Below, piece by piece: positions 23,750 to 34,252 of a stretch of DNA of 37,179 nucleotides (positions within the stretch are counted from its first letter, which is position 1; each line of letters opens with the position of its first letter). Below the pieces are notes generated by a model, which saw only the letters and a list, made by a program, of their open reading frames with translations, searched no databases and had not been told where the DNA came from. A program made the translations under genes and the position numbers. Source of the stretch: Nostoc sp. RI_552 (lineage in GTDB: Bacteria; Cyanobacteriota; Cyanobacteriia; Cyanobacteriales; Nostocaceae); NCBI GenBank assembly GCA_016124525.1, contig WGNO01000047.1, positions 1 to 37,179 on the forward strand, given 5' to 3'.

Positions 23750-24262
23750 ATGTCAAAAAAAATTGGTTTGTTCTACGGTACTCAAACTGGCAAAACTGAA
23801 ACTGTTGCTGAAATGATTCGTGATACTTTTGGTGGTGATGTCGTGACGTTACACGATATTTCTCAAGCCGATCTGAGTGATTTTAATGAGTATGAATATT
23901 TGATTATTGGTTCCCCAACTTGGAATATTGGTGAACTTCAAAGCGATTGGGAAGCTATTTTTCCTAACTTGGACGAAATTGATTTTAGTGGTAAGTTGGT
24001 TGGTTATTTTGGTACTGGAGACCAAATTGGCTATAGTGATAATTTCCAAGATGCTATGGGAATTTTGGAAGAAAAACTTTCCCAGCAGGGAGGTAAAACT
24101 GTGGGCTATTGGTCAACTGATGGGTATGACTTTAGCGATTCTAAAGCTTTGCGGAATGGTAAGTTTTGTGGTTTAGCACTTGATGATGATAATCAACCTG
24201 ACCTGACAGATAAACGCATTCAGCAGTGGGTTGGACAGTTGAAGACGGAATTTGGTTTGTAG
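23750..24262 (+). CDS. isiB: Flavodoxin
   Basis: A small FMN electron carrier that replaces ferredoxin in photosynthetic electron transfer when iron is scarce. At 170 residues it is the long-chain type. It has the FMN phosphate loop T-Q-T-G-K-T (11-16), the W-N-I-G-E-L-Q-S-D-W loop with the stacking Trp near 57, F-G-T-G-D-Q-I-G-Y-S-D-N-F (around 88-100) with the Tyr over the flavin, and the long-chain insert S-T-D-G-Y-D-F-S-D-S-K. It closely follows Anabaena flavodoxin. AGGTG lies seven bases before the ATG. No isiA (CP43') is adjacent in this window, unlike in many cyanobacteria. A candidate Fur box is upstream and a hairpin separates it from the following hydrolase gene. Confidence 0.97.
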   Translation: MSKKIGLFYGTQTGKTETVAEMIRDTFGGDVVTLHDISQADLSDFNEYEYLIIGSPTWNIGELQSDWEAIFPNLDEIDFSGKLVGYFGTGDQIGYSDNFQDAMGILEEKLSQQGGKTVGYWSTDGYDFSDSKALRNGKFCGLALDDDNQPDLTDKRIQQWVGQLKTEFGL

Positions 24263-24275
24263 GAAATAGAGTCTG

Positions 24276-24309
24276 CCGCATTACCTGTCATCTGGCTGGG
24301 TAATGGCGG
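24276..24309 (+). terminator. Hairpin between isiB and the isiC-like gene
   Basis: CCGCATTACC (24276-24285) pairs with GGTAATGGCGG (24299-24309) with one bulge, loop 13. A T-rich stretch (TGGTGTTTAATTT) follows but not a clean U-run. It could partly terminate or process the transcript, giving more flavodoxin than hydrolase message. Confidence 0.5.
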
Positions 24310-24355
24310 TGGTGTTTAATTTATAAGTTCTAATTTAAGGCAATTGCGGTTATTT

Positions 24356-25147
24356 ATGGGTGAATTATTTGATGTTGTTTGGTTAAACACTAGTCCGGCG
24401 TTGAAGCGTTTTGATCAACCATTGCTTCAACATCTGTCTAAGTATATGTTGATCGCTCAGTGGGAATATCAACAAACAAGGGATGAAGCTAGTTCTGTAG
24501 ATCAAGCTGTGCTGTTGCTACATGATTTTTTGGCATCTTACCCTGGTGCGGTGCATTTAGCTGGTCATGGGATAAATGGTGCGATCGCTTTAATGTTTGC
24601 CCGTTGCTATCCGGAAAAAGTGCGATCGCTGACCCTTTTAGCTGTAGCATCTCAACCAGCTAACACTTGGCATGCTCATTATTACTTTCAAAGACAGATG
24701 TTCAGTATCAGTCGTGAGCAAGTTTTGGTGAACATGGTTCGCATTCTTTTTGGTCACCAACCACCTCAAACCACTAAAAAGTTAATCACTGCTTTAGATA
24801 AAGATTTAGAACAATCGCCCTCGCCCCATTCATTGTTTAAGTTGATGTATTTACCGAAGGGAGGCGTTGCTATGCCGATGATGGTGTGTGGTAGTAAGAC
24901 TGATTCGGTAGTGAATCCGCCTGCTTTGCATGACTGGTGCAATTGGTTCAAACCAGAAGATAGACTCTGGGAATGTGCCCAAGGGTATCATTTTTTTCAC
25001 TACTTTCATCCTCAACAGGTGGGTGAGCAAATTTTAAATTTCTGGAAATGTTATGATGGGAAAAAGATTGCACAAAGTGCAGTGCCGGAGGCAATGGCTA
25101 TTTCTGCACAAGCTTCGCAAACTGGTATTTACATCCCGCAACCCTAA
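24356..25147 (+). CDS. Alpha/beta-hydrolase-fold protein, isiC-like, with altered nucleophile elbow
   Basis: A 263-residue alpha/beta-hydrolase-fold protein placed 93 bp downstream of isiB, the position of isiC in cyanobacterial isi operons. The fold is seen in A-V-H-L-A-G-H-G-I-N-G-A-I-A-L-M-F-A (residues 65-82) and V-R-S-L-T-L-L-A-V-A. The expected G-x-S-x-G elbow reads G-H-G-I-N, so the catalytic Ser is replaced by Gly72. A C-terminal G-Y-H-F-F-H could still hold the His. It may therefore be a non-hydrolytic binding protein. Residues near 238-248 (KIAQSAVPEAMAI) are encoded by a dispersed repeat. The start is ATG 24356; a TTG four codons earlier is less likely. Iron-stress role is inferred from position. 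Confidence 0.72.
   Translation: MGELFDVVWLNTSPALKRFDQPLLQHLSKYMLIAQWEYQQTRDEASSVDQAVLLLHDFLASYPGAVHLAGHGINGAIALMFARCYPEKVRSLTLLAVASQPANTWHAHYYFQRQMFSISREQVLVNMVRILFGHQPPQTTKKLITALDKDLEQSPSPHSLFKLMYLPKGGVAMPMMVCGSKTDSVVNPPALHDWCNWFKPEDRLWECAQGYHFFHYFHPQQVGEQILNFWKCYDGKKIAQSAVPEAMAISAQASQTGIYIPQP
25066..25096 (+). repeat. 31-nt dispersed repeat inside the isiC-like gene
   Basis: It begins GATTGCACAAAGTGC and ends GTGCCGGAGGCAATG. It matches 27 of 31 positions with the intergenic copy at 27660-27690. The ends (GATTGC and GCAATG/C) are inverted, so each copy can form a hairpin. Confidence 0.8.
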
Positions 25148-25199
25148 CGACAAGGTAAAACCTTAAAATAAGCCAAGTAAATATGCCTTAGTTAGTTAA

Positions 25200-26330
<1,131 letters not shown>

Positions 26331-26469
26331 TCTGGAACGGGGAAGTAGGTATGGCATCTGTGGAAAAGAAATGAGTTGAACACAATGGCGGGGTGTGCCA
26401 ATTGCTAACTCGGGAACAACCAGTTTAATTAAAGAGCATTATATTGGACAGCAAATTTTGGGTAACGCA

Positions 26470-26511
26470 CCTAAAATAGGGCTGTGGCTGAAGTCAGCTA
26501 GCCCATTTAGG
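26470..26511 (+). repeat. Long interrupted palindrome between gap1 and tal
   Basis: CCTAAAATAGGGCT (from 26470) pairs with AGCCCATTTAGG (26500-26511), with an inner stem GCTGA/TCAGC. Nearly 17 pairs form in all, with a very small loop. No U-run follows. It may be an mRNA processing or stability element, a regulator binding site or a small transposed repeat. The remainder of the 288-bp gap has no gene. Confidence 0.6.
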
Positions 26512-26618
26512 CAATGTTTCTTTAGGTTGCCAAAATCGGAATTGTTGGGAACAGTCAAGAATGTAAAGAAGTAGGAAATTCCGTCAGTCCGAAACCAGTA
26601 GAAATCATGGAGAATTTT

Positions 26619-27623
26619 ATGTCTAAAAGTTTACTAGAACAATTGCGCCAAATGACCGTTGTGGTTGCGGATACAGGCGATATTAAGGCAATTGAAAAGT
26701 TTAAACCCCAAGATGCTACTACCAATCCTTCTCTGATTACGGCGGCGGCACAGATGCCGGAATATCAGGAAATTGTTGATCAAACTTTACTCCAAGCTAA
26801 GAAAGATGTTGGTTCTGCTGCTAGCCAAGGGGATATTGTGACTTTGGCTTTTGACCGTCTGGCAGTGGCTTTCGGGTTAAAGATTTTACAAATTATTCCT
26901 GGTCGTGTTTCTACAGAAGTAGACGCTCGCCTGTCTTTCGATACTGAAGCTACTGTCAGCAAGGCGCGGGAATTGATTGCTCAATACAAGGCAGCTGGGG
27001 TTGATCGCGATCGCGTGTTGATTAAAATTGCCACGACTTGGGAAGGAATTCGCGCTGCGGAAATTTTGGAGAAGGAAGGTATTCATTGTAACTTAACTTT
27101 ATTGTTTGGTCTGCACCAAGCGATCGCTTGTGCAGAAGCCGGCGTGACGTTAATTTCTCCGTTTGTTGGGCGGATTCTCGACTGGTACAAAAAAGATACT
27201 GGACGGGATAGCTACCCACCAGCGGAAGATCCAGGGGTGCTGTCAGTTACGAAAGTTTACAACTACTACAAAAAATTTGGTTATAAAACCGAAGTTATGG
27301 GAGCTAGTTTCCGTAATATTGGCGAAATTACGGAACTGGCGGGTTGTGACCTGCTGACCATTTCTCCAGGTCTGTTGGCAGAATTGCAAGCAACTATTGG
27401 AGAACTGCCACGCAAACTTGATCCTGCTCAAGCAGCACAGATAGAAATGGAAAAGGTATCCGTTGATAAAGCTACCTATGACAAGATGCACGCAGATGAC
27501 CGCATGGCATCTGAAAAACTAGCAGAGGGTATTGATGGCTTTACTAAAGCACTAGTTTCTCTAGAAAAACTATTAGCAGAGCGACTGGCTAGCCTTGAGG
27601 GACAAGTAATTGCCAGCCATTAG
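26619..27623 (+). CDS. tal: Transaldolase
   Basis: It transfers a dihydroxyacetone unit between sugar phosphates in the oxidative/non-oxidative pentose phosphate pathway, which matters for dark metabolism and heterocysts. It is 334 residues. The Schiff-base Lys is K136 in [22 protein letters not shown] (32-40) and the [10 protein letters not shown] motif are also present, as in the bacterial TalB type. I choose ATG 26619 because GGAG sits six bases upstream; ATG 26607 is in frame but lacks a ribosome binding site. Its C-terminal segment ([22 protein letters not shown]) is typical of cyanobacterial and TalB enzymes. It follows gap1 with 288 bp between and probably has its own promoter. Confidence 0.96.
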   Translation: MSKSLLEQLRQMTVVVADTGDIKAIEKFKPQDATTNPSLITAAAQMPEYQEIVDQTLLQAKKDVGSAASQGDIVTLAFDRLAVAFGLKILQIIPGRVSTEVDARLSFDTEATVSKARELIAQYKAAGVDRDRVLIKIATTWEGIRAAEILEKEGIHCNLTLLFGLHQAIACAEAGVTLISPFVGRILDWYKKDTGRDSYPPAEDPGVLSVTKVYNYYKKFGYKTEVMGASFRNIGEITELAGCDLLTISPGLLAELQATIGELPRKLDPAQAAQIEMEKVSVDKATYDKMHADDRMASEKLAEGIDGFTKALVSLEKLLAERLASLEGQVIASH

Positions 27624-27659
27624 TATGTAAGTAGTGGTTAGTTGTTAGTGGTTAGTTGT

Positions 27660-27690
27660 GATTGCGCAAAGCGAAGTGCCGGAGGCAATC
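27660..27690 (+). repeat. 31-nt dispersed repeat, intergenic copy
   Basis: It begins GATTGCGCAAAGCG and ends GTGCCGGAGGCAATC, with 6-bp inverted ends GATTGC/GCAATC. It is flanked by AGTTAGTTG/GGTTAGTTG repeats and an inverted CAACCATTAACA. It is the counterpart of the copy at 25066-25096. No gene is seen in the rest of 27624-27924. Confidence 0.8.
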
Positions 27691-27924
27691 AAACCATCAA
27701 CCATTAACAGCTCACCACTTGATAGGTTATCTAAATTCGTTGCCGATGAAAATAATTACTTGAATAACTGGTCTTTGCTGTGATTAATCAAGGTGGACTG
27801 GGAAAGTAGGCAGTAAAAACACTATTGAGGGTAGTTTCCTCTAATAAATTTTTCGTAACAAGTTTATTCAACACCTTTAAAGTTGATAGGTAAAAGTGCA
27901 CAGATTAAGTTACAAGAAAAAGTA

Positions 27925-29145
27925 ATGAAAATACTGGTATTAAATGCTGGATCGAGCAGCCAAAAGAGTTGTTTGTATGATATTGGAGATGATAGTCTCC
28001 CCAGTGAACTACCCCAGCCCCTGTGGTCAGGAAAAGTTAACTGGACTCAAGACCGGGGTGTGGCGGAAATTGAGGTAAAAACAGCTACAGGGGCTGTGCT
28101 ACAAGAATCAATCTATGGTGACTCGCGACGGGCACACGTTGCTTACATGCTCTACACCCTCAGTCGTGGAGCTACTAAAGTGATTAATCATCTTTCAGAA
28201 ATTGATGTGGTGGGGCATCGCGTAGTGCATGGTGGTCAACAATACAGAAAAAGTGTGGTGATTACAGAAGATGTAAAAAAGACCATTGGCAATTTATCAA
28301 ATTTAGCTCCAGCACATAATCCAGCTGCTTTAGAAGGTATAGAAGCCATTGAGCAAAGCTTGGAAGATGTTACCCAAGTGGCAGTATTTGATACAGGATT
28401 TCACGCCACGCTCCCTGATGCCGCTGCAATTTATCCTGGCCCCTATGAATGGGTAGAGCAAGGTATTCGCCGCTATGGTTTTCATGGTATCAGTCATCAA
28501 TATTGCTCAAATCGTGCTGCCCAAATTCTCAAACGAGATTTAGCATCCTTGCGCTTAATTACCTGTCATTTAGGCAATGGTTGTTCGTTAGCAGCTGTTA
28601 AAAACGGTCGTAGTGTTGATACTACTATGGGATTTACTCCCCTTGATGGGTTGATGATGGGCAGTCGTTCTGGTTCAGTTGACCCGGGAATTTTGATTTA
28701 TTTGTTGCGGCAATCAAATTACTCTGCTGAAAGATTAGATTATGTTTTAAATAAAGCTTCTGGTTTACGGGGAATTTCAGGTGTATCGAGTGACTTACCC
28801 CAGGTGATCGCCGCTATCGCTGAAGGGAACTACCGCGCTCAACTGGCGTGGGATATGTATGTGCATCACTTACGCTCTGGTATTGGATCAATGCTGCCTA
28901 GCTTGGGTGGATTAGATGTTTTAGTTTTTACCGCAGGTATAGGGGAAAAATCGGCAGGAATTCGCCAAGCAGCTTGTGAAGCCTTTGGATTTTTGGGGTT
29001 AAAAATTGACCCTGGGAAAAATCAGCAGCAGCCGATGGATGAAGATATAGCCACACCAGACTCATCTGTGCGGGTATTAGTAGTTCAGACTCAAGAAGAT
29101 TGGGCTATTGCTCAACAATGTTGGCAGCTTGTGCCAAAAACTTAG
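27925..29145 (+). CDS. ackA: Acetate kinase
   Basis: It makes ATP and acetate from acetyl phosphate and ADP, for fermentation or the phosphoketolase shunt. It is 406 residues. Motifs in order: L-V-L-N-A-G-S-S-S-Q-K (3-13), V-G-H-R-V-V-H-G-G, D-T-G-F-H-A-T-L-P, R-R-Y-G-F-H-G-I-S-H, C-H-L-G-N-G-C-S-L, G-S-R-S-G-S-V-D-P and F-T-A-G-I-G-E-K. These cover the ASKHA-fold nucleotide and acetate sites, including the Arg and Asp catalytic residues. The start is ATG 27925, giving the standard M-K-I-L-V-L-N-A-G; an upstream TTG would add 14 residues with no homology. Only a weak A-rich ribosome binding site precedes it. pta or xfp is not adjacent in this window. Confidence 0.97.
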   Translation: MKILVLNAGSSSQKSCLYDIGDDSLPSELPQPLWSGKVNWTQDRGVAEIEVKTATGAVLQESIYGDSRRAHVAYMLYTLSRGATKVINHLSEIDVVGHRVVHGGQQYRKSVVITEDVKKTIGNLSNLAPAHNPAALEGIEAIEQSLEDVTQVAVFDTGFHATLPDAAAIYPGPYEWVEQGIRRYGFHGISHQYCSNRAAQILKRDLASLRLITCHLGNGCSLAAVKNGRSVDTTMGFTPLDGLMMGSRSGSVDPGILIYLLRQSNYSAERLDYVLNKASGLRGISGVSSDLPQVIAAIAEGNYRAQLAWDMYVHHLRSGIGSMLPSLGGLDVLVFTAGIGEKSAGIRQAACEAFGFLGLKIDPGKNQQQPMDEDIATPDSSVRVLVVQTQEDWAIAQQCWQLVPKT

Positions 29146-29178
29146 CTAACGTTGCCTCTTTCGCGAAAATTCCATTCA

Positions 29179-29201
29179 GGGGTGAGCAAGATGCCCACCC
29201 C
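29179..29201. terminator. Hairpin between convergent ackA and atpC
   Basis: GGGGTG (29179-29184) pairs with CACCCC (29196-29201), with inner G-C pairs. It sits between two converging genes (stops at 29145 and 29218). A clean U-run is absent on both strands, so termination is plausible but not certain. Confidence 0.5.
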
Positions 29202-29217
29202 ATAAGGGTGTCTCAAT

Positions 29218-29631
29218 TTAGACTAAACCACCAGCAGCTTGAAAACGAGCACGGGCGCGTTTGAAGGCTTGGCTTGCCTGAATTTGAGCTTGGCGATCGC
29301 CTGCTGGCACTTGATTTAGACGTGTTTGTGCTTGGTTGTAAGCTGCACGAGCATCTTCTAGTTGAATAGCATCGCCACGTTCAGCACCGTTGACTAAAAT
29401 TGTCACTTCATCTGCTTCCACTTCGGCAAAGCCACCCAATAGGGCGATGGCTTGCCAATCTTGGTTTTTGCTGGGGCGGACGCGCATGACACCTGTATCC
29501 AAAGCAGTCAATAGAGGTGCGTGTCCACTGAGGATACCTAACTGACCAGTAGTGCTGGGTAGAACTACTTCTTCAGCTGCGGCATCCCAGACTGTTTTAT
29601 CTGGGGAAACTACACGAACAGTTAGAGGCAT
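29218..29631 (-). CDS. atpC: ATP synthase epsilon subunit
   Basis: The central-stalk subunit of F1 that regulates ATP hydrolysis. It is 137 residues. The N-terminal beta-sandwich begins [16 protein letters not shown], with [12 protein letters not shown] near 28-40. The C-terminal helical hairpin is seen in [19 protein letters not shown] and [11 protein letters not shown]. It is the second gene of the beta-epsilon operon, 122 bp after atpD. In cyanobacteria this pair is separate from the main atp operon. The spacer holds a direct repeat (29697-29756). It starts at ATG 29631 with a weak AAGAAAT ribosome binding site. Confidence 0.96.
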   Translation of the reverse strand: MPLTVRVVSPDKTVWDAAAEEVVLPSTTGQLGILSGHAPLLTALDTGVMRVRPSKNQDWQAIALLGGFAEVEADEVTILVNGAERGDAIQLEDARAAYNQAQTRLNQVPAGDRQAQIQASQAFKRARARFQAAGGLV

Positions 29632-29696
29632 ATTGCTAATTTCTTATTGGTGAGCACTAAATAACCGGTAATTCATAACTCGCAATTAAAACGATA

Positions 29697-29753
29697 ATTA
29701 CGAATTAGGAATTACGTTAGCGAGAAGCTCTCCTCTGCAAGAGGGATTACGAA

Positions 29754-29756
<3 letters not shown>
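29697..29756. repeat. Direct 11-bp repeats flanking a small insert at the end of atpD
   Basis: ATTACGAATTA occurs at 29697-29707 and again at 29746-29756, 49 bp apart. The second copy contains the atpD stop codon. Between them is a segment with GTTAGCGAGAAGCTCTCC that resembles Nostocales dispersed repeats. Target-site duplication by a small mobile repeat is one explanation. Confidence 0.5.
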
Positions 29757-31229
<1,473 letters not shown>

Positions 31230-31325
31230 TCAGATCGGGTCTTGGAAGACATAAGATTATGCAATGTCATCTTTAACTTTAGCACTGGACGGGGACACAA
31301 CTCCGTTAGTAATTTCTTAAAAAAA

Positions 31326-31374
31326 GGGAACAGGCAATAGGGAACAGGGAATAGGGAGTAGGGAACAGTCAACA
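31326..31374. repeat. Heptamer tandem repeat of GGGAACA type (7 units)
   Basis: Seven consecutive 7-bp units read GGGAACA, GGCAATA, GGGAACA, GGGAATA, GGGAGTA, GGGAACA, GTCAACA. This is an STRR typical of heterocystous cyanobacteria. It lies between the atpD start and the end of the phospholipase D-type gene (both minus strand). Confidence 0.9.
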
Positions 31375-31411
31375 GTATGATAATTGGTTATATACAATTT
31401 ACGAACATTGG

Positions 31412-32854
31412 TTAAGATTGCAAAAAGCTTTTTTTAGATGGTCTCAGCTTAAGGCGACACTTTTTTTCTGCTGCGGTAATTCTTGTTTGTACTGATGGTG
31501 GTACACCAAGTTGAGCATTGTCGTAGAGACGAACAAATTCACGCAGGTAATGGGCGGCAATAACGGGATTTTCCAGGATTAATAGTGTCTCGTCGTTACC
31601 ACTATTGGCAACTTGAGACCAATTATGAGAACCAGTAATTACTGTTTGTTGATCAATTACGGCAAATTTGTGATGCAATAAATCACCTTTAGGTAAGGTG
31701 GGTACACCGACGGTAGTTAAGGGATTTTGCCAAGGATTATTATCAAAATCATATTGACAATTATGACTGAGGGCAACTCCCATCATATCCATAGCTTCAC
31801 TATAGTGACGATAAGCAAATTGTGAATCAATTAAAGCGCGGATAGAAACATTTTGTTGGTGGCGGGTTTGTAGAATATTAGCAATACGCTGTTCAGAAAA
31901 AACAAACAAAGCCATATCAATTGATTGAGTAGCAGAATTTAAAGCGTTGCTAATTAAACCATTACTAGATATCTGCCAAGGTTTTGTAGGAGAAGTAGGT
32001 GAAAAATGTACAGTAATTTTGGTTTCACCTAATGTGATGCTTTGAGGCGATCGCATTGGTTTTTTAAGCCCAAATCTACTATCTAGCTTACCTCCTGGAC
32101 CATCACCCCACATAATATTAAACTCTTCAGTAAATAAAACAGCTAATTCTGGGCTATCAATTTGTAAAAAATTATTGGTATTTCCCAAACTACTAGGATT
32201 AGTATAATCACCGTGGATATCACTCAAAGTAAAATTAGCTGAAGTGACAATAAAAGAGCGATTATCTACAATCACAAACTTATGGTGCATCAAATTGCCA
32301 CCGTTTGAACCATCAGCACGGTCATCTATCCAGGGAATTTGGGAATTTTGTAAAATGACTAAAGCATCTCGTTGATTAATTTCTTCTGGGCTGAGTTGTT
32401 TATCTTGGTTGAAGTCTACAAAATTAGCAAATTGTTGGTAACGTGCTTGTTCCCTGGGGGTTAATTTTTGGACTTGTTCCAAACTTAAACTACTCCAAGG
32501 GCGACTATAGTTATTTTCCAAAATTACTCTTACCTTAACGCCAGCCTTTTGCTTTTCTACTAGTGCTTGGGATATTTTAGGTAAACGCAATTCATAAATA
32601 GCTACGTCAACTGTGGTTTGAGCTTGAGAAATAGCATCAATAATTTGTTGTTCTAAATTGTCCCCCAGGCGAATTTGCTGGCGGTGAGGTTCTTTGTATT
32701 TTGAAGCCTGGGAGTGATTGAAGTAAACTTTAACAAATGGATCTTGCGGTAGAGGTGGCAAAAGCTGAGGTAGGAATGGTTTTTTTTGACAACCCATGAT
32801 TGTCAGAATCAGAGCAAAAATGAAAATATATTTTTGTTCTTGAAAAAACCGCAT
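31412..32854 (-). CDS. Phospholipase D-family lipoprotein with EF-hand-like insertion
   Basis: A 480-residue exported member of the PLD superfamily. The N-terminus is a lipoprotein signal (L-I-L-T-I-M-G-C, lipobox Cys22), so it is membrane-anchored outside the cytoplasm. Two HxK(x4)D motifs are intact: H190-x-K192...D197 (H-H-K-F-V-I-V-D) and H394-x-K396...D401 (H-H-K-F-A-V-I-D), each followed by S-x-N / S-H-N. The pair implies a phosphodiesterase acting on phospholipid or nucleic acid. Between the lobes, residues 147-158 (DFNQDKQLSPEE) match a canonical EF-hand calcium loop, with D1, N3, D5, Q7 and E12. It starts at ATG 32854 and has no close partner gene. The substrate is unknown. Confidence 0.88.
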   Translation of the reverse strand: MRFFQEQKYIFIFALILTIMGCQKKPFLPQLLPPLPQDPFVKVYFNHSQASKYKEPHRQQIRLGDNLEQQIIDAISQAQTTVDVAIYELRLPKISQALVEKQKAGVKVRVILENNYSRPWSSLSLEQVQKLTPREQARYQQFANFVDFNQDKQLSPEEINQRDALVILQNSQIPWIDDRADGSNGGNLMHHKFVIVDNRSFIVTSANFTLSDIHGDYTNPSSLGNTNNFLQIDSPELAVLFTEEFNIMWGDGPGGKLDSRFGLKKPMRSPQSITLGETKITVHFSPTSPTKPWQISSNGLISNALNSATQSIDMALFVFSEQRIANILQTRHQQNVSIRALIDSQFAYRHYSEAMDMMGVALSHNCQYDFDNNPWQNPLTTVGVPTLPKGDLLHHKFAVIDQQTVITGSHNWSQVANSGNDETLLILENPVIAAHYLREFVRLYDNAQLGVPPSVQTRITAAEKKCRLKLRPSKKSFLQS

Positions 32855-33038
32855 GGTAATTTGCTAAAAGTGAATTAAGCATAAACACATTATTCTCTAA
32901 ACTAGAGTATGCCCAATTTAGTAGATAAATAGCAAGTGCTGCAATTTTCAGATTTTTTCAAGATTTACTTACCCACTTGCATTGTGGAAACATAAGTAGT
33001 TAGTCAAGAGTGTGTAGTTTTACACAATTATTAGTAAT

Positions 33039-34187
33039 ATGCAAATATATTTAGATTACAGCGCCACTACTCCAACTCGCCCAGAAGCGATCGCTGCTAT
33101 GCAAGTAGCACTTAAGGAACAATGGGGGAATCCTTCTAGCTTACATGAATGGGGACAACGAGCCGCGACAGTTGTTGAACAAGGGAGGATTCAAGTTGCA
33201 AAATTAATTCATGCTGCCAATCCAGAGTCTATTATTTTTACTGCGGGTGGTACTGAGGCGAATAATTTAGCTATCATGGGCGTTGCCCGATTGTACACTG
33301 TGCCCCAACACATAATTATTTCCCAGGTTGAGCATTCTGCCATTTCTGAACCAGTGCGGTTATTGGAAAAGTGGGGTTGGGAAGTGACGCGCTTGGGTGT
33401 AGATAGTAAAGGTAGAGTTAGCCCCTGGGATTTAAAAACAGCTTTGCAAGATAACACCGTGTTAGTTTCCATTATTTATGGGCAAAGTGAAATAGGTACA
33501 GTCCAACCAATTGCAGAACTGGGAAATATTACTCAGCAGCACAAAGCTTTATTTCATACAGATGCAGTGCAAGCTGCAGGACGTTTACCGATAGATGTAG
33601 AAAAATTATCCGTAGATTTACTCACCCTTTCGAGTCATAAAATATATGGACCTCAAGGAGCTGGGGCGCTGTATGTGCGTCCTGGTACGGAGTTGGTACC
33701 TCTGCTGGCTGGTGGAGGACAAGAAATGGGGTTGCGTTCTGGTACTCAAGCTGTACCCGTGATTGCGGGTTTTGGTGTTGCAGCTGAATTAGCCAGTGCA
33801 GAATTACCTGGTGAAACGCCCCGTTTAATGAAGTTACGCCATCGGTTGTTTGCTCAATTGGCAAATATTCCTGGTTTAATCCCTACAGGAGATTTAGATC
33901 ATCGCTTACCTCATCATGTGAGTTTCTGCGTAGAACACGCTGATGGTAAGAAACTCAGTGGTAAAGCTTTAGTCAGACAAATGAATTTGGCTGGTATTGG
34001 TATCAGTGCTGGTTCTGCTTGTCACAGTGGTAAACTTAGCCCTAGTCCTGTACTTTTAGCAATGGGTTATTCAGAATCGGCGGCTTTGGGAGGAGTTCGT
34101 TTCACATTGGGGCGTGACACTACCGCAGCTGATGTAGATTGGGCAGGGATGGTGTTTGAGCAAATTTTGCAAAGACTCAGTTTTTAA
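33039..34187 (+). CDS. Cysteine desulfurase, NifS/IscS group
   Basis: A PLP enzyme that takes sulfur from cysteine for iron-sulfur clusters and thiolation. It is 382 residues. The start Y-L-D-Y-S-A-T-T-P is typical. His99 (V-E-H-S-A) stacks on the cofactor, D175 sits in H-T-D-A-V-Q, and Lys201 in S-S-H-K-I-Y-G-P is the PLP lysine. The persulfide Cys328 lies in a long flexible loop (S-A-G-S-A-C-H-S-G), so it is the group I type. The usual V-N-N-E-I-G-T segment reads Y-G-Q-S-E-I-G-T, a variation near the cofactor. No iscU, nifU or tRNA-thiolase gene is adjacent. It has its own upstream region and is followed 65 bp later by the XPB-like helicase. Confidence 0.92.
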   Translation: MQIYLDYSATTPTRPEAIAAMQVALKEQWGNPSSLHEWGQRAATVVEQGRIQVAKLIHAANPESIIFTAGGTEANNLAIMGVARLYTVPQHIIISQVEHSAISEPVRLLEKWGWEVTRLGVDSKGRVSPWDLKTALQDNTVLVSIIYGQSEIGTVQPIAELGNITQQHKALFHTDAVQAAGRLPIDVEKLSVDLLTLSSHKIYGPQGAGALYVRPGTELVPLLAGGGQEMGLRSGTQAVPVIAGFGVAAELASAELPGETPRLMKLRHRLFAQLANIPGLIPTGDLDHRLPHHVSFCVEHADGKKLSGKALVRQMNLAGIGISAGSACHSGKLSPSPVLLAMGYSESAALGGVRFTLGRDTTAADVDWAGMVFEQILQRLSF

Positions 34188-34252
34188 TTTTATTCGTCGC
34201 TTTCAGTGCATAAAGTTCGCTCAGTTGAATACTAAAAACAAATATTTGCTCA

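Noticed and set aside
27883..27924. Upstream TTG start for ackA
   Set aside because: It adds 14 residues outside family homology; the standard M-K-I-L-V-L-N-A-G start is at 27925.
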